From: Candidatus Woesearchaeota archaeon
GTDB taxonomy: Archaea; Nanobdellota; Nanobdellia; Woesearchaeales; JAFGPW01
Assembly (NCBI GenBank): GCA_016935985.1
Contig: JAFGPW010000004.1
Location: 88,752 to 152,751, forward strand
Reading direction: 5' to 3'
Length of the DNA: 64,000 nt
The notes below the pieces were generated by a model, which was not told the DNA's origin, made no database searches, and saw only the letters and a program-made list of their open reading frames with translations. Shown one piece after another: positions 30,314 to 39,627 of the stretch. The first letter of the stretch is position 1; each line of letters starts with the position of its first letter. A program made the translations under genes and the position numbers.

Positions 30314-32989
30314 ATGAAACAGTACGTCTTTCAGTTCGACGAGAACCGGGCGACGCCCGAGACCATCATCCTGCTCGGCAACAAGGGCGCGCATCTCGCC
30401 GAGATGACGAGCATCGGGCTCCCCGTGCCGCCGGGCTTCACGATATCGACCGAGGCCTGCGTGAAGTATTATGACGCGGGCAAGAAGTGGCCTATGCACC
30501 TGAAGGAGCAGGTACGGTCAGCGATCGGGGAGACCGAGACGCGCACAGGGAAGCGGTTCGGCGACTCCGCGAACCCGCTCCTCGTCTCGGTCAGGTCAGG
30601 GTCCTACGTCTCCATGCCCGGCATGATGGACACGGTCCTTAACCTCGGCCTCAACGACGAGGTCGTGAAGGGATTCGCGAAGCGGACCGGCAACGAGCGC
30701 GGCGCGTATGACTCCTACCGCCGGTTCATCCAGATGTTCGGCGACGTCGTCCAGAAGATCGACATCGCGAGGTTCGAGCACGAGCTCGAGCGGATCAAGG
30801 AGACGAAGGGCGTCGAGTACGACACCGATCTCGATGCCGATGATTTCAAGTCGCTCGTCAGGACTTACCAGCGCATCGTGAGGGAGGAGACCGGGAAGGA
30901 CTTCCCGGCAGACCCCCAGCTGCAGCTCGAGCTCGCGATCTCCGCGGTCTTCGAGTCGTGGAACACCCCGCGTGCGGTCTCGTACCGCAGGATCAACGCC
31001 CTGCGCGACGACGCGGGGACGGGCGTGAACGTCCAGGCGATGGTCTTCGGCAACATGGGCGAGGACTGCGGCACCGGCGTGTCCTTCACACGGAACCCCT
31101 CGACCGGCGTGAAGGAGCATTACGGCGAGTATCTCATGAACGCGCAAGGGGAGGACGTCGTCGCCGGCATCAGGACGCCGAAGCCGATCGACACGCTGAA
31201 GGAGGTCATGCCGGGCGTCTACGAGGAGCTCCTCAAGGTGTATGACCTGCTCGAGAGGCACTACAAGGACATGCAGGACTTCGAATTCACGATCGAGCGC
31301 GGCAGGCTATACCTGCTCCAGACGAGGAACGGCAAACGCACCGCGCACGCGGCGGTGAGGATCGCGGTCGACATGGCGCGTGAGGGCCTCATCGACGAGA
31401 AGACCGCGGTCATGCGGGTGAAGCCCGAAGACCTCGACCAGCTGCTCCACAAGCAGCTCGATCCGGTCGCGAAGGAGGAGGCGCTCGACGGCGGAAGGCT
31501 CCTCGCGAAGGGCCTCCCGGCGTCGCCCGGCGCCGCGGTCGGCGAGGTCGTGTTCTCAGCCGAGCGCGCGCACCTGCTCGCGCAGGAGAAGCGGAGGGTG
31601 ATCCTCGTCAGGACCGAGACCTCACCCGAGGACATCGAAGGCATGCACGCGGCGCAGGGCATCCTGACCTCGCGCGGCGGCATGACGAGCCACGCGGCGG
31701 TCGTCGCGCGTGGGATGGGCACGTGCTGCGTCGCCGGCTGCGGCGACATCGCGGTCGACGAGAGGAGGGGTGTCCTCGTCGCGAGGCGTAAAGGGGGTGA
31801 GAAGGTGACCGTCAAGGCAGGCGATTTCATCACCCTCGACGGCTCCACCGGCGAGGTCATCCGAGGGAAGATCCCGACGGTCGATCCTGAGCTCTCCGGC
31901 GATTTCGGCACGCTCATGGGCTGGGCGGACTCTCATCGGAGGCTCAAGGTCAGGACGAACGCGGACACGCCGCACGACGCTGAGGTCGCGCGCGGCTTCG
32001 GGGCCGAAGGCATCGGCCTGTGCAGGACCGAGCACATGTTCTTCGAGGGCGAGCGCATCAAGGCGGTGCGCGAGATGATACTCGCGGGATCGGTCGATGA
32101 GCGGAAGAAGGCGCTCGGGAAGCTCCTGCCGTACCAGCGCGAGGACTTCGAGGGCATCTTCACGGCGATGGACGGGCTCCCGGTGACGATCCGGCTGCTC
32201 GACCCGCCGCTGCACGAGTTCCTCCCCCAGGAGGAGAAGGATATCGCGGAGCTCGCACGGGAGATGGACGTCCCCGTCGAGACGCTCCGTCGGAAGATCG
32301 GTGAGCTCCAGGAGACCAACCCCATGCTCGGCCATCGCGGTTGCAGGCTCGCGATCACCTATCCCGAGGTCTGCGAGATGCAGACGCGCGCGATCATGGA
32401 GGCGGCGTGCGCCCAGCACGAGGCGGGCGTCACGGTCCATCCCGAGATCATGATTCCGCTCGTCGGGCACGTCAACGAGATCAAGGTCCTCAAGGAGATC
32501 GTGACAAAGGTCGCGGACCTCGTGATCGGGGAGACCGGCATCAAGGTCGCGTACCGGATCGGGACCATGATCGAAGTCCCCCGTGGCGCGATCACCGCGG
32601 ACAAGGTCGCTGAAGAGGCGGAGTTCTTCAGCTTCGGCACGAACGACCTGACGCAGATGACCTACGGATTCTCCCGCGACGACGTGGGCAAGTTCGTCCC
32701 CGAGTACGTGGAGAAGAAGATACTCCCCGTCGATCCCTTCCAGGTGCTCGACCAGGAGGGGGTCGGCGAGCTCGTGCGGATCGCGGTCGAGAAGGGGCGT
32801 CGGACGAGGAAGGACCTCAAGATCGGCATCTGCGGCGAGCATGGCGGCGAGCCGGCGTCGGTCGGGTTCTGCCACGGGGCGGGCCTCGACTACGTCTCGT
32901 GCAGCCCGTTCCGCGTGCCGATCGCGCGGCTCGCGGCGGCGCAGGCGGCTCTCAAGGAAAAGGAGGAGGAGAAGGGGAAGCGACGGTGA
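30314..32989 (+). CDS. ppdK: Pyruvate, phosphate dikinase
   Basis: PPDK interconverts pyruvate + ATP + Pi and phosphoenolpyruvate + AMP + PPi, linking glycolysis and gluconeogenesis. The 891-residue protein is full length. It has an ATP-grasp domain ('LGNKGAHLAEMTSIGLPVPPG', 'SVRSGSYVSMPGMMDTVLNL'), the swivelling phosphohistidine domain with His about residue 460 in 'LTSRGGMTSHAAVVARG', and the PEP/pyruvate-binding barrel ('GIGLCRTEHMFF', 'NPMLGHRGCRL', 'FFSFGTNDLTQMTYGFSRDD', 'CGEHGGEPASV'). 'SFGTNDLTQMT' and the length separate it from PEP synthase. AMP from this reaction could be recycled by the adenylate kinase at 38974. Confidence 0.97.
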   Translation: MKQYVFQFDENRATPETIILLGNKGAHLAEMTSIGLPVPPGFTISTEACVKYYDAGKKWPMHLKEQVRSAIGETETRTGKRFGDSANPLLVSVRSGSYVSMPGMMDTVLNLGLNDEVVKGFAKRTGNERGAYDSYRRFIQMFGDVVQKIDIARFEHELERIKETKGVEYDTDLDADDFKSLVRTYQRIVREETGKDFPADPQLQLELAISAVFESWNTPRAVSYRRINALRDDAGTGVNVQAMVFGNMGEDCGTGVSFTRNPSTGVKEHYGEYLMNAQGEDVVAGIRTPKPIDTLKEVMPGVYEELLKVYDLLERHYKDMQDFEFTIERGRLYLLQTRNGKRTAHAAVRIAVDMAREGLIDEKTAVMRVKPEDLDQLLHKQLDPVAKEEALDGGRLLAKGLPASPGAAVGEVVFSAERAHLLAQEKRRVILVRTETSPEDIEGMHAAQGILTSRGGMTSHAAVVARGMGTCCVAGCGDIAVDERRGVLVARRKGGEKVTVKAGDFITLDGSTGEVIRGKIPTVDPELSGDFGTLMGWADSHRRLKVRTNADTPHDAEVARGFGAEGIGLCRTEHMFFEGERIKAVREMILAGSVDERKKALGKLLPYQREDFEGIFTAMDGLPVTIRLLDPPLHEFLPQEEKDIAELAREMDVPVETLRRKIGELQETNPMLGHRGCRLAITYPEVCEMQTRAIMEAACAQHEAGVTVHPEIMIPLVGHVNEIKVLKEIVTKVADLVIGETGIKVAYRIGTMIEVPRGAITADKVAEEAEFFSFGTNDLTQMTYGFSRDDVGKFVPEYVEKKILPVDPFQVLDQEGVGELVRIAVEKGRRTRKDLKIGICGEHGGEPASVGFCHGAGLDYVSCSPFRVPIARLAAAQAALKEKEEEKGKRR

Positions 32990-33040
32990 GCGACGGGCAG
33001 GGCACCGTCCCTGCGCGCCCCGCACGGTTCCGTCTCCCTT

Positions 33041-33910
33041 TCATCCGTGTTGATGCCCTTTTTTTTCCGTCTCCTTCTCGATCTTGCGCCCGATGAACTC
33101 ATGCATCAGCCGCGCGATCGTCTCGGGCTCCTTGATGATGGAGACGTGCGTCGCCTCGATGACGTCGAGCTCGGCGTCAGGGATCTCCTGCTGCATCTCG
33201 CGCGCGACCTGGAAGGGGAAGATCTGGTCCTTGGTGGCGGAGATGATCAGCACCGGCACCGCGATGCGACGCAGGTGCTCCTTAAAGTTGACGTTGATAA
33301 GGTTCCGGATGATATCCTGGTCGACCTTCTCATCGCTGATCTGCTCGCCCTTGAGCAGGATGTAGAGGTCCGACTTCTTCCGCATCTTGGAGAAGTCCAT
33401 CCGCTTGAGCGATCTCGGCACCAGGAACGAGAGGCTGAGGATCCGCACGAGCACGAAGGCGAGGATCCTGAAGATGCCGGTGAACGCGTCCACGGTCACC
33501 TTGTAGGTCGTATCGACCAGGACGAGCCCCTGCACCTTCTTCGGGAAGAGCTTCTCGAACTCGAGCGCGATGAGACCGCCGAGGCTGTGGCCGGCGAGCA
33601 CGACGCGACGCACCTTCAGCCTGTCGAGGACGGTCTTGAGGTCGGTCGCGTAATTCTGGATGCGGTAGGCGCGCTCGTGCCGCTCCTTCCCCGACCTGCC
33701 GTAGCCGCGCAGGTCGAGCGCGACGACGTCGTAGCCCTTGCGGTAGAAGAAATCCATCTCGGCCTTCCAGGCGGTGTAGTTGTTCCCCATGCCGTGCACG
33801 AAGAGGAGCGCCGGATGCGCGCGCTTCCTGTCCGGCCTCTGCCGGGGGTGGAGGCCGTAGGCGTAGAACAGGTCGAGTCCGTCGAACGATTTCAGGTATG
33901 CCTCTTTCAT
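33041..33910 (-). CDS. Alpha/beta-hydrolase fold protein
   Basis: The 289-residue protein has the oxyanion-hole region 'LLFVHGMGNNYTAW', the nucleophile elbow 'VVLAGHSLGGLIAL' (Ser), an acidic residue in 'LIISATKDQIFPF' and the catalytic His in 'VIEATHVSIIKEP'. A hydrophobic helical cap with 'ILAFVLVRILSLSFLVP' may contact lipid. Substrate unknown; esterase, lipase or acyl-transfer activity are all possible. It is the last gene of a four-gene run (flippase-like, glycosidase, glycosyltransferase, hydrolase). I place the start at 33910 because the hydrolase domain begins there. Confidence 0.88.
   Translation of the reverse strand: MKEAYLKSFDGLDLFYAYGLHPRQRPDRKRAHPALLFVHGMGNNYTAWKAEMDFFYRKGYDVVALDLRGYGRSGKERHERAYRIQNYATDLKTVLDRLKVRRVVLAGHSLGGLIALEFEKLFPKKVQGLVLVDTTYKVTVDAFTGIFRILAFVLVRILSLSFLVPRSLKRMDFSKMRKKSDLYILLKGEQISDEKVDQDIIRNLINVNFKEHLRRIAVPVLIISATKDQIFPFQVAREMQQEIPDAELDVIEATHVSIIKEPETIARLMHEFIGRKIEKETEKKGHQHG
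33057..33068 (+). terminator. T-run downstream of ppdK
   Basis: A run CCCTTTTTTTTCC lies about 70 bases after the ppdK stop and inside the 3' end of the convergent hydrolase gene. It is the only long T-run there on the plus strand and fits a simple archaeal terminator. Confidence 0.5.
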
Positions 33911-33936
33911 GGGGCGACCCCCGTGCGGCCGTGCGG

Positions 33937-35031
33937 TCACTCGAGATAGCGCGCGAATATCTCCGCATAGGCTCTCGTGACGTTCTCCTCGGTCTTGGGC
34001 ATCTCCGGGAAGCCCGTATAGCCCTTGCTCTCCTCGATGTCCCGGACAATGTCGAGAGCGTACTGGTCGACGTTGTGGTACCATCTCTTCCCTTCGTAAT
34101 AGGAAGAGAGGTAGGTCTGCTCGGTCTGGCCGGGCGTCGGCGTCATGAGCGCCCGCGTCTTCCCGATCTCCGCGAGCTCCATCACGGTCGTGTATCCAGA
34201 GCGGGTGATGATGAACTTCGCGCGGTTCATGTAGTCCACCATCTCGGCGCGCGGCGTGTGGGAGCGGATGAGGAGGTCGCCCGTCTCCTCGTGGATGTCC
34301 GTGTCGGGCCTCGCGAGGAGCACGACCCGCCTGCCGGAGAGGCCGCCGACCTGCTTCCGGATGATCCTCTCAAGGAGCGTGCGCTGGGGCTCGGGGCCTG
34401 AGAGCACGACGAGATAGTCGATGTCCTCCTTCTTCGGGCTCTTCCTGATGCTGGAGAGGATGCCCATGTAGTGGAGCTTATCCCTCATCGGCCTGACCGA
34501 TGTCCAGGCGAGCCTGCCCGCGAGCGCGGGGCCGGTCTCGGGATCGTTGTCAGGCACCACGATATGCGCGAACCTCTTGAAGTAGGACCAGTTGAAGAGC
34601 TGGGTGAGCCTCTCCACCGGTCGCAGGTAGGGGAAGACCAGGCGGATCTGATGGGAGATGATTATCGACGGCGCCTTCGCCGAGCAGGCGCCGTACCTGC
34701 CGTCGCCGATGATGAGGTCGTACGAGTGCTTCGCGGTGAGGCGCTCGACCTCGCGGTGCTCGTCGGCGAACGATTTGATGATTCTCGGCGTGCGGGCGAG
34801 GAAGGTTGGGATGAAGAACCGCGACCGGGAGTAGCGGGCGTCGTAGCCGACGAGCTCGTGCATCGGGCAGCCAGGGAACTCCTTCGCGAGCAGCGCCTTC
34901 GCTGCGCCGGTCGCGCCGATATGCACCTCATGCCCCTTCGCCAGCAGGTGCCTGATGAGGGGTATGTCCCGGGTCGCGTGGCCGAGCCCCCAGTTCGCCG
35001 GGCAGATGAGCGCTTTTCCCATGATGGTCAC
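33937..35031 (-). CDS. Glycosyltransferase, GT-B fold (MurG/GT28-like)
   Basis: The 364-residue protein starts with a Rossmann-like motif 'ALICPANWGLGHATRDIPLI' and has a C-terminal nucleotide-sugar half with 'FIITRSGYTTVMELAEIGKT' and 'TPTPGQTEQTYLSSYY', as in MurG-like and related enzymes. It should move a sugar from a nucleotide donor to a lipid or glycan acceptor on the cytoplasmic side of the membrane. Its start overlaps the glycosidase stop by four bases (ATGA). The donor and acceptor are not predictable. Confidence 0.88.
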   Translation of the reverse strand: MTIMGKALICPANWGLGHATRDIPLIRHLLAKGHEVHIGATGAAKALLAKEFPGCPMHELVGYDARYSRSRFFIPTFLARTPRIIKSFADEHREVERLTAKHSYDLIIGDGRYGACSAKAPSIIISHQIRLVFPYLRPVERLTQLFNWSYFKRFAHIVVPDNDPETGPALAGRLAWTSVRPMRDKLHYMGILSSIRKSPKKEDIDYLVVLSGPEPQRTLLERIIRKQVGGLSGRRVVLLARPDTDIHEETGDLLIRSHTPRAEMVDYMNRAKFIITRSGYTTVMELAEIGKTRALMTPTPGQTEQTYLSSYYEGKRWYHNVDQYALDIVRDIEESKGYTGFPEMPKTEENVTRAYAEIFARYLE

Positions 35032-36170
35032 CTCTCCCGTTCCCTGGCTTTAAATTCTTTTCGTGGCGGTCTCCCCGCGCGCAGCGCATGAAGGAGCATC
35101 GCCGCCCAGAGCATGCCCTCGTCGGTGATGTAGAGCGGGGAAGAGAACGGCATCCCGTCTCCGGCGTACACCTCGAGGAAGGTGCCGTGCCGCTCGACGA
35201 GCGAGAGGTACTGCGCGGCGGCCCTCCCGGCGCGATAGGGGTCATGATTCCCGCAGACCGCGAGGTAGAGCATCCCGAGGTGCGCCCAGACGGCGTCGTC
35301 CTCGTAGCCGGGGGCGAGCCTCGCGAGATAGAAGGACCGCCGCTGCTTGTGGAGCTGGTAGCGCAGCGGGAAAGGCCGCGTGATCCCCGCGCTGTCCATC
35401 GCGGAAAGCGACGAGCGCAGCATCTTCCGGTCGGCGACCATGCCGGTCCAGTAGGGGAGCGTGTTCGCGTCGCCGGCGACATACCCGTCCTTCGCCATGT
35501 CGTCATGGAAGTAGGAGCCGTTCCAGAGCTCCTCGACCGCACGTCCCCTGACCGCGTCGGGGTCCGGCATGCCGTGGAGGCCGAGACGCTCCGCGGATGT
35601 CGCCGCGAGCCAGAGCATGCAGTTGTCATAGCACGAGCTCGTGCGCTTGGCATGGTCCTTTATCGAGGAGAAGTCGCCGGGGCGCACGAGGCCTGTCGAG
35701 GGGTCGTAGAAGCGCTTGGGGTACTCCTGGACCTGCTTCTCCAGGAACCGGCGATGCCGGCCGATGAGCCGGCGGTCATCGAGGAGCGCGAGCGAACTGA
35801 GCAGGTAGGCGAGCGAGTCGGGAGCGACGGTCGGGATGTCGATCGGCTCGTGCCAGGGAGTGATGGTCGTGGTCACGCGCCGCGCCCGCTCGAAGCGGGA
35901 GAGCGCGTACGCGAGCGTCGACCGCACCCTCTCGCGGTGGCCGAGCGAGAGCAGCGCGCGGGCGCACCAGCCGAAGTCCCGGGTGTAGAACTCCCCGAAG
36001 TGGCCGGTGCTCGTCCGGTAATAGCCCTGCCTCCGATCATAGCATTCGTCGACGATCCGATGGCATATCTCCTCCGCCGATCCTGGGTATCGGGCGAAGC
36101 CGTGCTTCGCGACGCGCCGCTTCCTCCTGAGGAACCGTATGCCTTCCCGCGCGAGCGAGAGGGGCCTCAT
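35028..36170 (-). CDS. Six-hairpin (alpha/alpha barrel) glycosidase-like protein
   Basis: The 380-residue protein resembles (alpha/alpha)6-barrel glycosidases of the GH15/amylo-alpha-1,6-glucosidase type. Visible elements are 'FYTRDFGWCARALLSLGH', 'DSLAYLLSSLALLDD', 'SSCYDNCMLWLAATSAE', 'YVAGDANTLPYWTGM' and 'YEDDAVWAHLGMLYLAV', with acidic and aromatic residues in the positions expected for a sugar-binding cleft. It has no signal peptide, so it would act in the cytoplasm. Coupling to a glycosyltransferase suggests trimming or editing of a glycan intermediate. The exact class is uncertain. Confidence 0.75.
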   Translation of the reverse strand: MRPLSLAREGIRFLRRKRRVAKHGFARYPGSAEEICHRIVDECYDRRQGYYRTSTGHFGEFYTRDFGWCARALLSLGHRERVRSTLAYALSRFERARRVTTTITPWHEPIDIPTVAPDSLAYLLSSLALLDDRRLIGRHRRFLEKQVQEYPKRFYDPSTGLVRPGDFSSIKDHAKRTSSCYDNCMLWLAATSAERLGLHGMPDPDAVRGRAVEELWNGSYFHDDMAKDGYVAGDANTLPYWTGMVADRKMLRSSLSAMDSAGITRPFPLRYQLHKQRRSFYLARLAPGYEDDAVWAHLGMLYLAVCGNHDPYRAGRAAAQYLSLVERHGTFLEVYAGDGMPFSSPLYITDEGMLWAAMLLHALRAGRPPRKEFKARERER

Positions 36171-36174
36171 CGTC

Positions 36175-37203
36175 TCAGAAATCCTCCCGCTCCTTCCTGC
36201 CGATGCCGTCCATGGTGGACGCGAGCGCCTTGCGGTAGCGGATGCCGTAGAGCGGGAGCACCGCGAACCCCACTACCGTCCAGAGCAGGTCGCGCCCGCG
36301 GATGAGGAAGGCGAGGGCGATCCCTCCGGCGGCAGAGAAGCCCATCAGCGAGAAGATGGAGACCTGCGCCGCCTCGAGGACGCCGAGCGCCATCGGCACA
36401 GGGATTAGGTAGGCGCCGCCGACGAAGGAGAATATCATGAAGAGCCCGATGATGTCGGCGTCGAGCCCGAGCATGAGGGTGATGATCCTGTACTCGACGA
36501 ACATGAGTATCCAGCTGAGGACGGTGAGCGAGATCGCGATCGCGAAGTCCTTGTGGTCATGGCGGTAGAACTTGATGATCATCGCTTCGAACTCCTCGAT
36601 CCTCTTCTCGATTCCCTGGAGCGCCCTCGCGCGGTCGAGGCGCAGCGCCCGGAAGATGTGCAGGAAGAACCCGTGCCCGTTCAGGATCCGGTAGAAGAAG
36701 AAAGCGGTGATGCCGATGAACACCAGCGCGAGCGAGGAGAGGAGGACTGTCGTCTCGTCCGGCAGCGTGTACATCGCGAGGACCACGAGAACGCCGATGC
36801 AGAAGAATATCCCCGCCGACGAGATCTCGATGATCTTGTCGATGAGGACCGAGGAGATTCCTTTGGCGAAGGAGAGCCCGTTCTTGCGAAGGAGCGCCGC
36901 CCGCACCGCCTCGCCGCCGAGCTTCGCGGAAGGGGTGATGAACGAGACAGCATGGCCGGTGATGCGGTAGAGGAACAGGTTCCTGAACCGCACCTCATGG
37001 CCTTGGGACCGCAGGATGAGCTTCCAGCGGTAGGCGAGGCACGCCATCAGGATGACGGAGACGAGGACGAAGCTGAGCAGGAGCAGCAGGTCCATGCCGA
37101 GGAAGACCGCGAAGACCTCGGAGATCGGATAGGTGCGGAACACCCAGATGAGCAGCACGACGCCGAGGGCGAAGGACGATATGAGGGCGAGCAGCTTCTT
37201 CAT
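36175..37203 (-). CDS. Lysylphosphatidylglycerol synthase-type TM / flippase-like protein
   Basis: The 342-residue protein has seven or eight transmembrane helices and the family's conserved points: 'AYRWKLILRSQGHEVRFRNL', 'GHAVSFITPSAKLGGEAVRA' and 'GGAYLIPVPMALGVLEAAQV'. This is the UPF0104/YbhN-like domain found in lipid flippases and in MprF. It may move a lipid-linked sugar across the membrane. A TATA box at 37222-37231 is about 26 bases before the ATG, so this gene heads the four-gene operon. A four-base gap separates it from the glycosidase gene. Confidence 0.9.
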   Translation of the reverse strand: MKKLLALISSFALGVVLLIWVFRTYPISEVFAVFLGMDLLLLLSFVLVSVILMACLAYRWKLILRSQGHEVRFRNLFLYRITGHAVSFITPSAKLGGEAVRAALLRKNGLSFAKGISSVLIDKIIEISSAGIFFCIGVLVVLAMYTLPDETTVLLSSLALVFIGITAFFFYRILNGHGFFLHIFRALRLDRARALQGIEKRIEEFEAMIIKFYRHDHKDFAIAISLTVLSWILMFVEYRIITLMLGLDADIIGLFMIFSFVGGAYLIPVPMALGVLEAAQVSIFSLMGFSAAGGIALAFLIRGRDLLWTVVGFAVLPLYGIRYRKALASTMDGIGRKEREDF

Positions 37204-37266
37204 GGCCTCACGACGGTACGATGGGTATATAAGGGTTGTGCCGGTCCTGCGGATGATGGGCAAGGA

Positions 37267-37341
37267 CGAGCCTGGGGGGATTCGAACCCCCGACCTACAG
37301 CTTAGGAGGCTGCCGCGCTATCCAGGCTGCGCTACAGGCTC
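37267..37341 (-). tRNA. tRNA-Arg (CCU)
   Basis: Acceptor GAGCCTG pairs with CAGGCTC, discriminator G. The anticodon stem GCAGC/GCTGT (one G-T pair) closes the loop CTCCTAA with anticodon CCT, and the T-arm is GGGGG TTCGAAT CCCCC. It has 75 bases, no intron and no encoded CCA. The symmetric TATA element at 37409-37419 may serve it in one direction and truD in the other. Confidence 0.96.
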
Positions 37342-37408
37342 ATATGACCGACATGGGCAGGAGGAGCGATGTGGGGCATCGCTTCCTGAGGGTGCCGGAA
37401 TCAGGGAG

Positions 37409-37419
37409 TATTTATAAAT
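37409..37419. promoter_or_regulatory. Symmetric TATA element between tRNA-Arg and truD
   Basis: TATTTATAAAT reads as a TATA box on both strands. It is about 27 bases before the truD ATG, and on the minus strand about 70 bases before the tRNA. Confidence 0.5.
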
Positions 37420-37440
37420 GTTGGCTCTCTCCGGAAGGGC

Positions 37441-38538
37441 ATGTATGCCCTGAAAACGACTCCTGAGGACTTCGTGGTCGATGAGGTCCTTGACCAGGCC
37501 CTGCTCGCCCGCAAGGGATTTTCGAGGGAGGCGCAGAGAGGGGCGCGCTACCGCTATTATCTGATGCGGAAGCGCTCCTGCACCACAGAACAGGCGGTGG
37601 AATTGGTGTGCGCGAAACTTGGTCTCCCCCGCAAGGCGGCGGGCTACGCAGGCCTCAAGGACCGGGACGCGGTGACTTCCCAGCTTATCTCGATTGACTC
37701 TGCCGCAGCACGGCGGCTGCCGGTAAGCCTTGACCTAGGCCTCAGAGAAAGGAAGGTCAGGATCGAACAGGCAGGCACGGCGGATGAGCGGCTGACGCTC
37801 GGCGACCTTGCCGGGAACCGGTTCACCATCAGGATCGTCTCGATGGACGCCGACGAGCGGGAGCGGCTCGCCAGCCTGAAGAGATCGGAAAGGCGCGGGG
37901 AGCTGACCGTCCTCTTCCCCAACCGGTATGGCCCCCAGCGCTTCTCGCGCGCGAACGTGGAGGTCGGAAGGCTCCTCCTCTCAGGCGATTTCAGGGGCGC
38001 GTGCGGGCTCCTCATACGGCATGACCGGGAGAACGGGCCGGCGATCGCTGCCCATCTCGCGGCATCGCCGAACGGCCATATAGCGGCACTCAGGCTCCTG
38101 CCGAAGCGGATCCTCTCGCTCTACCCGCACGCGGTGCAGAGCATGCTCTTCAACAGGACGCTCGATATCCTCTGGGGAGCGCCCGGCGGGGACACGGCCG
38201 TTCTCAAGGGGAGGCGCCTGCCGCTCATCGGCTTCGGGACCGACCTTGATGGTCTGGAGAAGGATGGGACGATCGACGCAACCGTGAAGGAGGCATGCGC
38301 GAAGGCGATGTGGGAGGAGGGACTGACGCGGGAGAGCTTCATCCTGCGCCCGCTCCCCCAGTTGAGCGTCGAGGGCGGCATGCGCGACGCGCTCGCCAAG
38401 GCCGATGTCGCGTCGGCCGACGCCGCTTCAGGGACCGTCCGGTTCACGCTCGGCAAGGGCCAGTACGCGACCGTCTTCGTGCAGGCGGTGATGGAAGGGA
38501 AGATATTTATAGGGGCGGAGCCAGGGGATACGGCATGA
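37441..38538 (+). CDS. truD: tRNA pseudouridine synthase TruD
   Basis: TruD makes pseudouridine at tRNA position 13. The 365-residue protein has the N-terminal 'KTTPEDFVVDEVLDQ', the catalytic Asp in 'AGYAGLKDRDAVTSQLISI', 'LTLGDLAGNRFTIRIV', and 'VLFPNRYGPQRFSRANVEVG' before the TruD insertion domain, with 'YPHAVQSMLFNRTLDI' in the second half of the catalytic domain. The start is leaderless behind the TATA element. The stop overlaps the next gene by four bases (ATGA), and the promoter of that gene is embedded in the truD 3' end. Confidence 0.95.
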   Translation: MYALKTTPEDFVVDEVLDQALLARKGFSREAQRGARYRYYLMRKRSCTTEQAVELVCAKLGLPRKAAGYAGLKDRDAVTSQLISIDSAAARRLPVSLDLGLRERKVRIEQAGTADERLTLGDLAGNRFTIRIVSMDADERERLASLKRSERRGELTVLFPNRYGPQRFSRANVEVGRLLLSGDFRGACGLLIRHDRENGPAIAAHLAASPNGHIAALRLLPKRILSLYPHAVQSMLFNRTLDILWGAPGGDTAVLKGRRLPLIGFGTDLDGLEKDGTIDATVKEACAKAMWEEGLTRESFILRPLPQLSVEGGMRDALAKADVASADAASGTVRFTLGKGQYATVFVQAVMEGKIFIGAEPGDTA

Positions 38539-38915
38539 AGGAGGTCGAGTTCGACGTCAACTTCACGTTCCTGATCATCATGCTCGCGATCGTGCTGCTC
38601 GCCGCGATCGCGGGGGCGCGCATCAACGCCTACCAGTTCGGCGTCGGGGCGCCAGCGCAGACGATCGTCCTCATCGCGTTCCTGATCCTCTCGATGGCGC
38701 TCCTCGCGCTCGCCATGCTCTTCCCGTACCTGACCTTCTGGGTGGGCAACGGCGCGACGGTGATCGGGCTCCTCAAGCTCTTCTCGCAGCTCTACTTCTA
38801 CCAGTACGCACGCGAGGCGCTCCTCGGCATCGGCACCGGCATGGTGATCGGCGAGACGATCTCGACGCTGCTCATCATCGTCGGCGGCGTGATCCTTATC
38901 CTGAACCGCCGCTGA
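38535..38915 (+). CDS. Small membrane protein, four helices (126 residues)
   Basis: After an acidic start ('MKEVEFDVNFTF') the protein has four predicted transmembrane helices with few charges between them and ends 'ILNRR'. I do not recognise the family. Its ATG overlaps the truD stop, and a TATA box TATTTATAGG at about 38503-38512 inside truD lies some 27 bases before it, so it can be made both by coupling and from its own leaderless transcript. It converges with adk. Confidence 0.75.
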   Translation: MKEVEFDVNFTFLIIMLAIVLLAAIAGARINAYQFGVGAPAQTIVLIAFLILSMALLALAMLFPYLTFWVGNGATVIGLLKLFSQLYFYQYAREALLGIGTGMVIGETISTLLIIVGGVILILNRR

Positions 38916-38973
38916 AGAGCGAAGTGCACGAAGAAGAGACAAGGGAGAGACGACAGAAACAGGAGTTGGCCTC

Positions 38974-39621
38974 TCAGACTGTATCGAGCGCGCTGATGAT
39001 CTGGTCGGTGAGCGTAGCCATCGTCTGCGTGCCGTCGAACGACCTGAGCAGCCCCTTCGCCCTGTAGAAATCCCGGACCGGGGCAGTCTGCTCCTTGTAG
39101 ACCTTGAGCCGGTTGCGCACCGTCTCCTCCTTCTCATCGTCGCGCTGGATGAGCTCGCCGCCGCAGGCGTCGCAGACCCCCTCCTCCCTCGGGGGGTTGA
39201 GCTCGACATGGTAGACCGCGTTGCAGGCCTTGCACACCCTGCGGCCAGCCGTCCTCGTGATGACGACGTCGTCCGGCACCTCGAGATCGACGACCGCGTC
39301 GATGTGGTGCTTGACCTTCCCCATCAGGCGGTCGAGCGCCTTCGCCTGCTCGATGTTCCTCGGGAAGCCGTCGAAGATGTAGCCGTTGATCGCATCGTCC
39401 TGCCGGATGCGGTCCTCGATGAGATGGAGGATGATGTCGTCGGGGACCAGGTTCCCGCCGTTCATGATGGCCCCGGCCTTCCTGCCGATCTCGCTCCTCG
39501 CCTTGACCTCAGCCCTGAGCAGGTCGCCGGTGCTGATCTGCAGCATGTCCAGCCGCTCCGCTATCCGTGCCGCCTGCGTCCCTTTGCCTGAGCCGGGAGC
39601 TCCGAGTATGATCAGCCGCAT
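38974..39621 (-). CDS. adk: Adenylate kinase, long form with zinc-type lid
   Basis: The enzyme equilibrates ATP + AMP with two ADP. The 215 residues contain the P-loop 'GAPGSGKGTQAARIAE', the AMP site 'ISTGDLLRAE', 'FDGFPRNIEQAKAL', and a long lid with four cysteines in CxxC pairs ('CKACNAVYH' and 'CDACGG'), which usually bind zinc, flanked by Arg in 'RTAGRR'. This is the bacterial/eukaryotic-type Adk rather than the trimeric archaeal AdkA. It follows six bases after the gene upstream, forming a two-gene unit. Confidence 0.96.
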   Translation of the reverse strand: MRLIILGAPGSGKGTQAARIAERLDMLQISTGDLLRAEVKARSEIGRKAGAIMNGGNLVPDDIILHLIEDRIRQDDAINGYIFDGFPRNIEQAKALDRLMGKVKHHIDAVVDLEVPDDVVITRTAGRRVCKACNAVYHVELNPPREEGVCDACGGELIQRDDEKEETVRNRLKVYKEQTAPVRDFYRAKGLLRSFDGTQTMATLTDQIISALDTV

Positions 39622-39627
39622 CTGCGC

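Noticed and set aside
31622..33025. Long minus-strand frame opposite ppdK
   Set aside because: The plus strand encodes an unmistakable PPDK; the antisense product is low-complexity.
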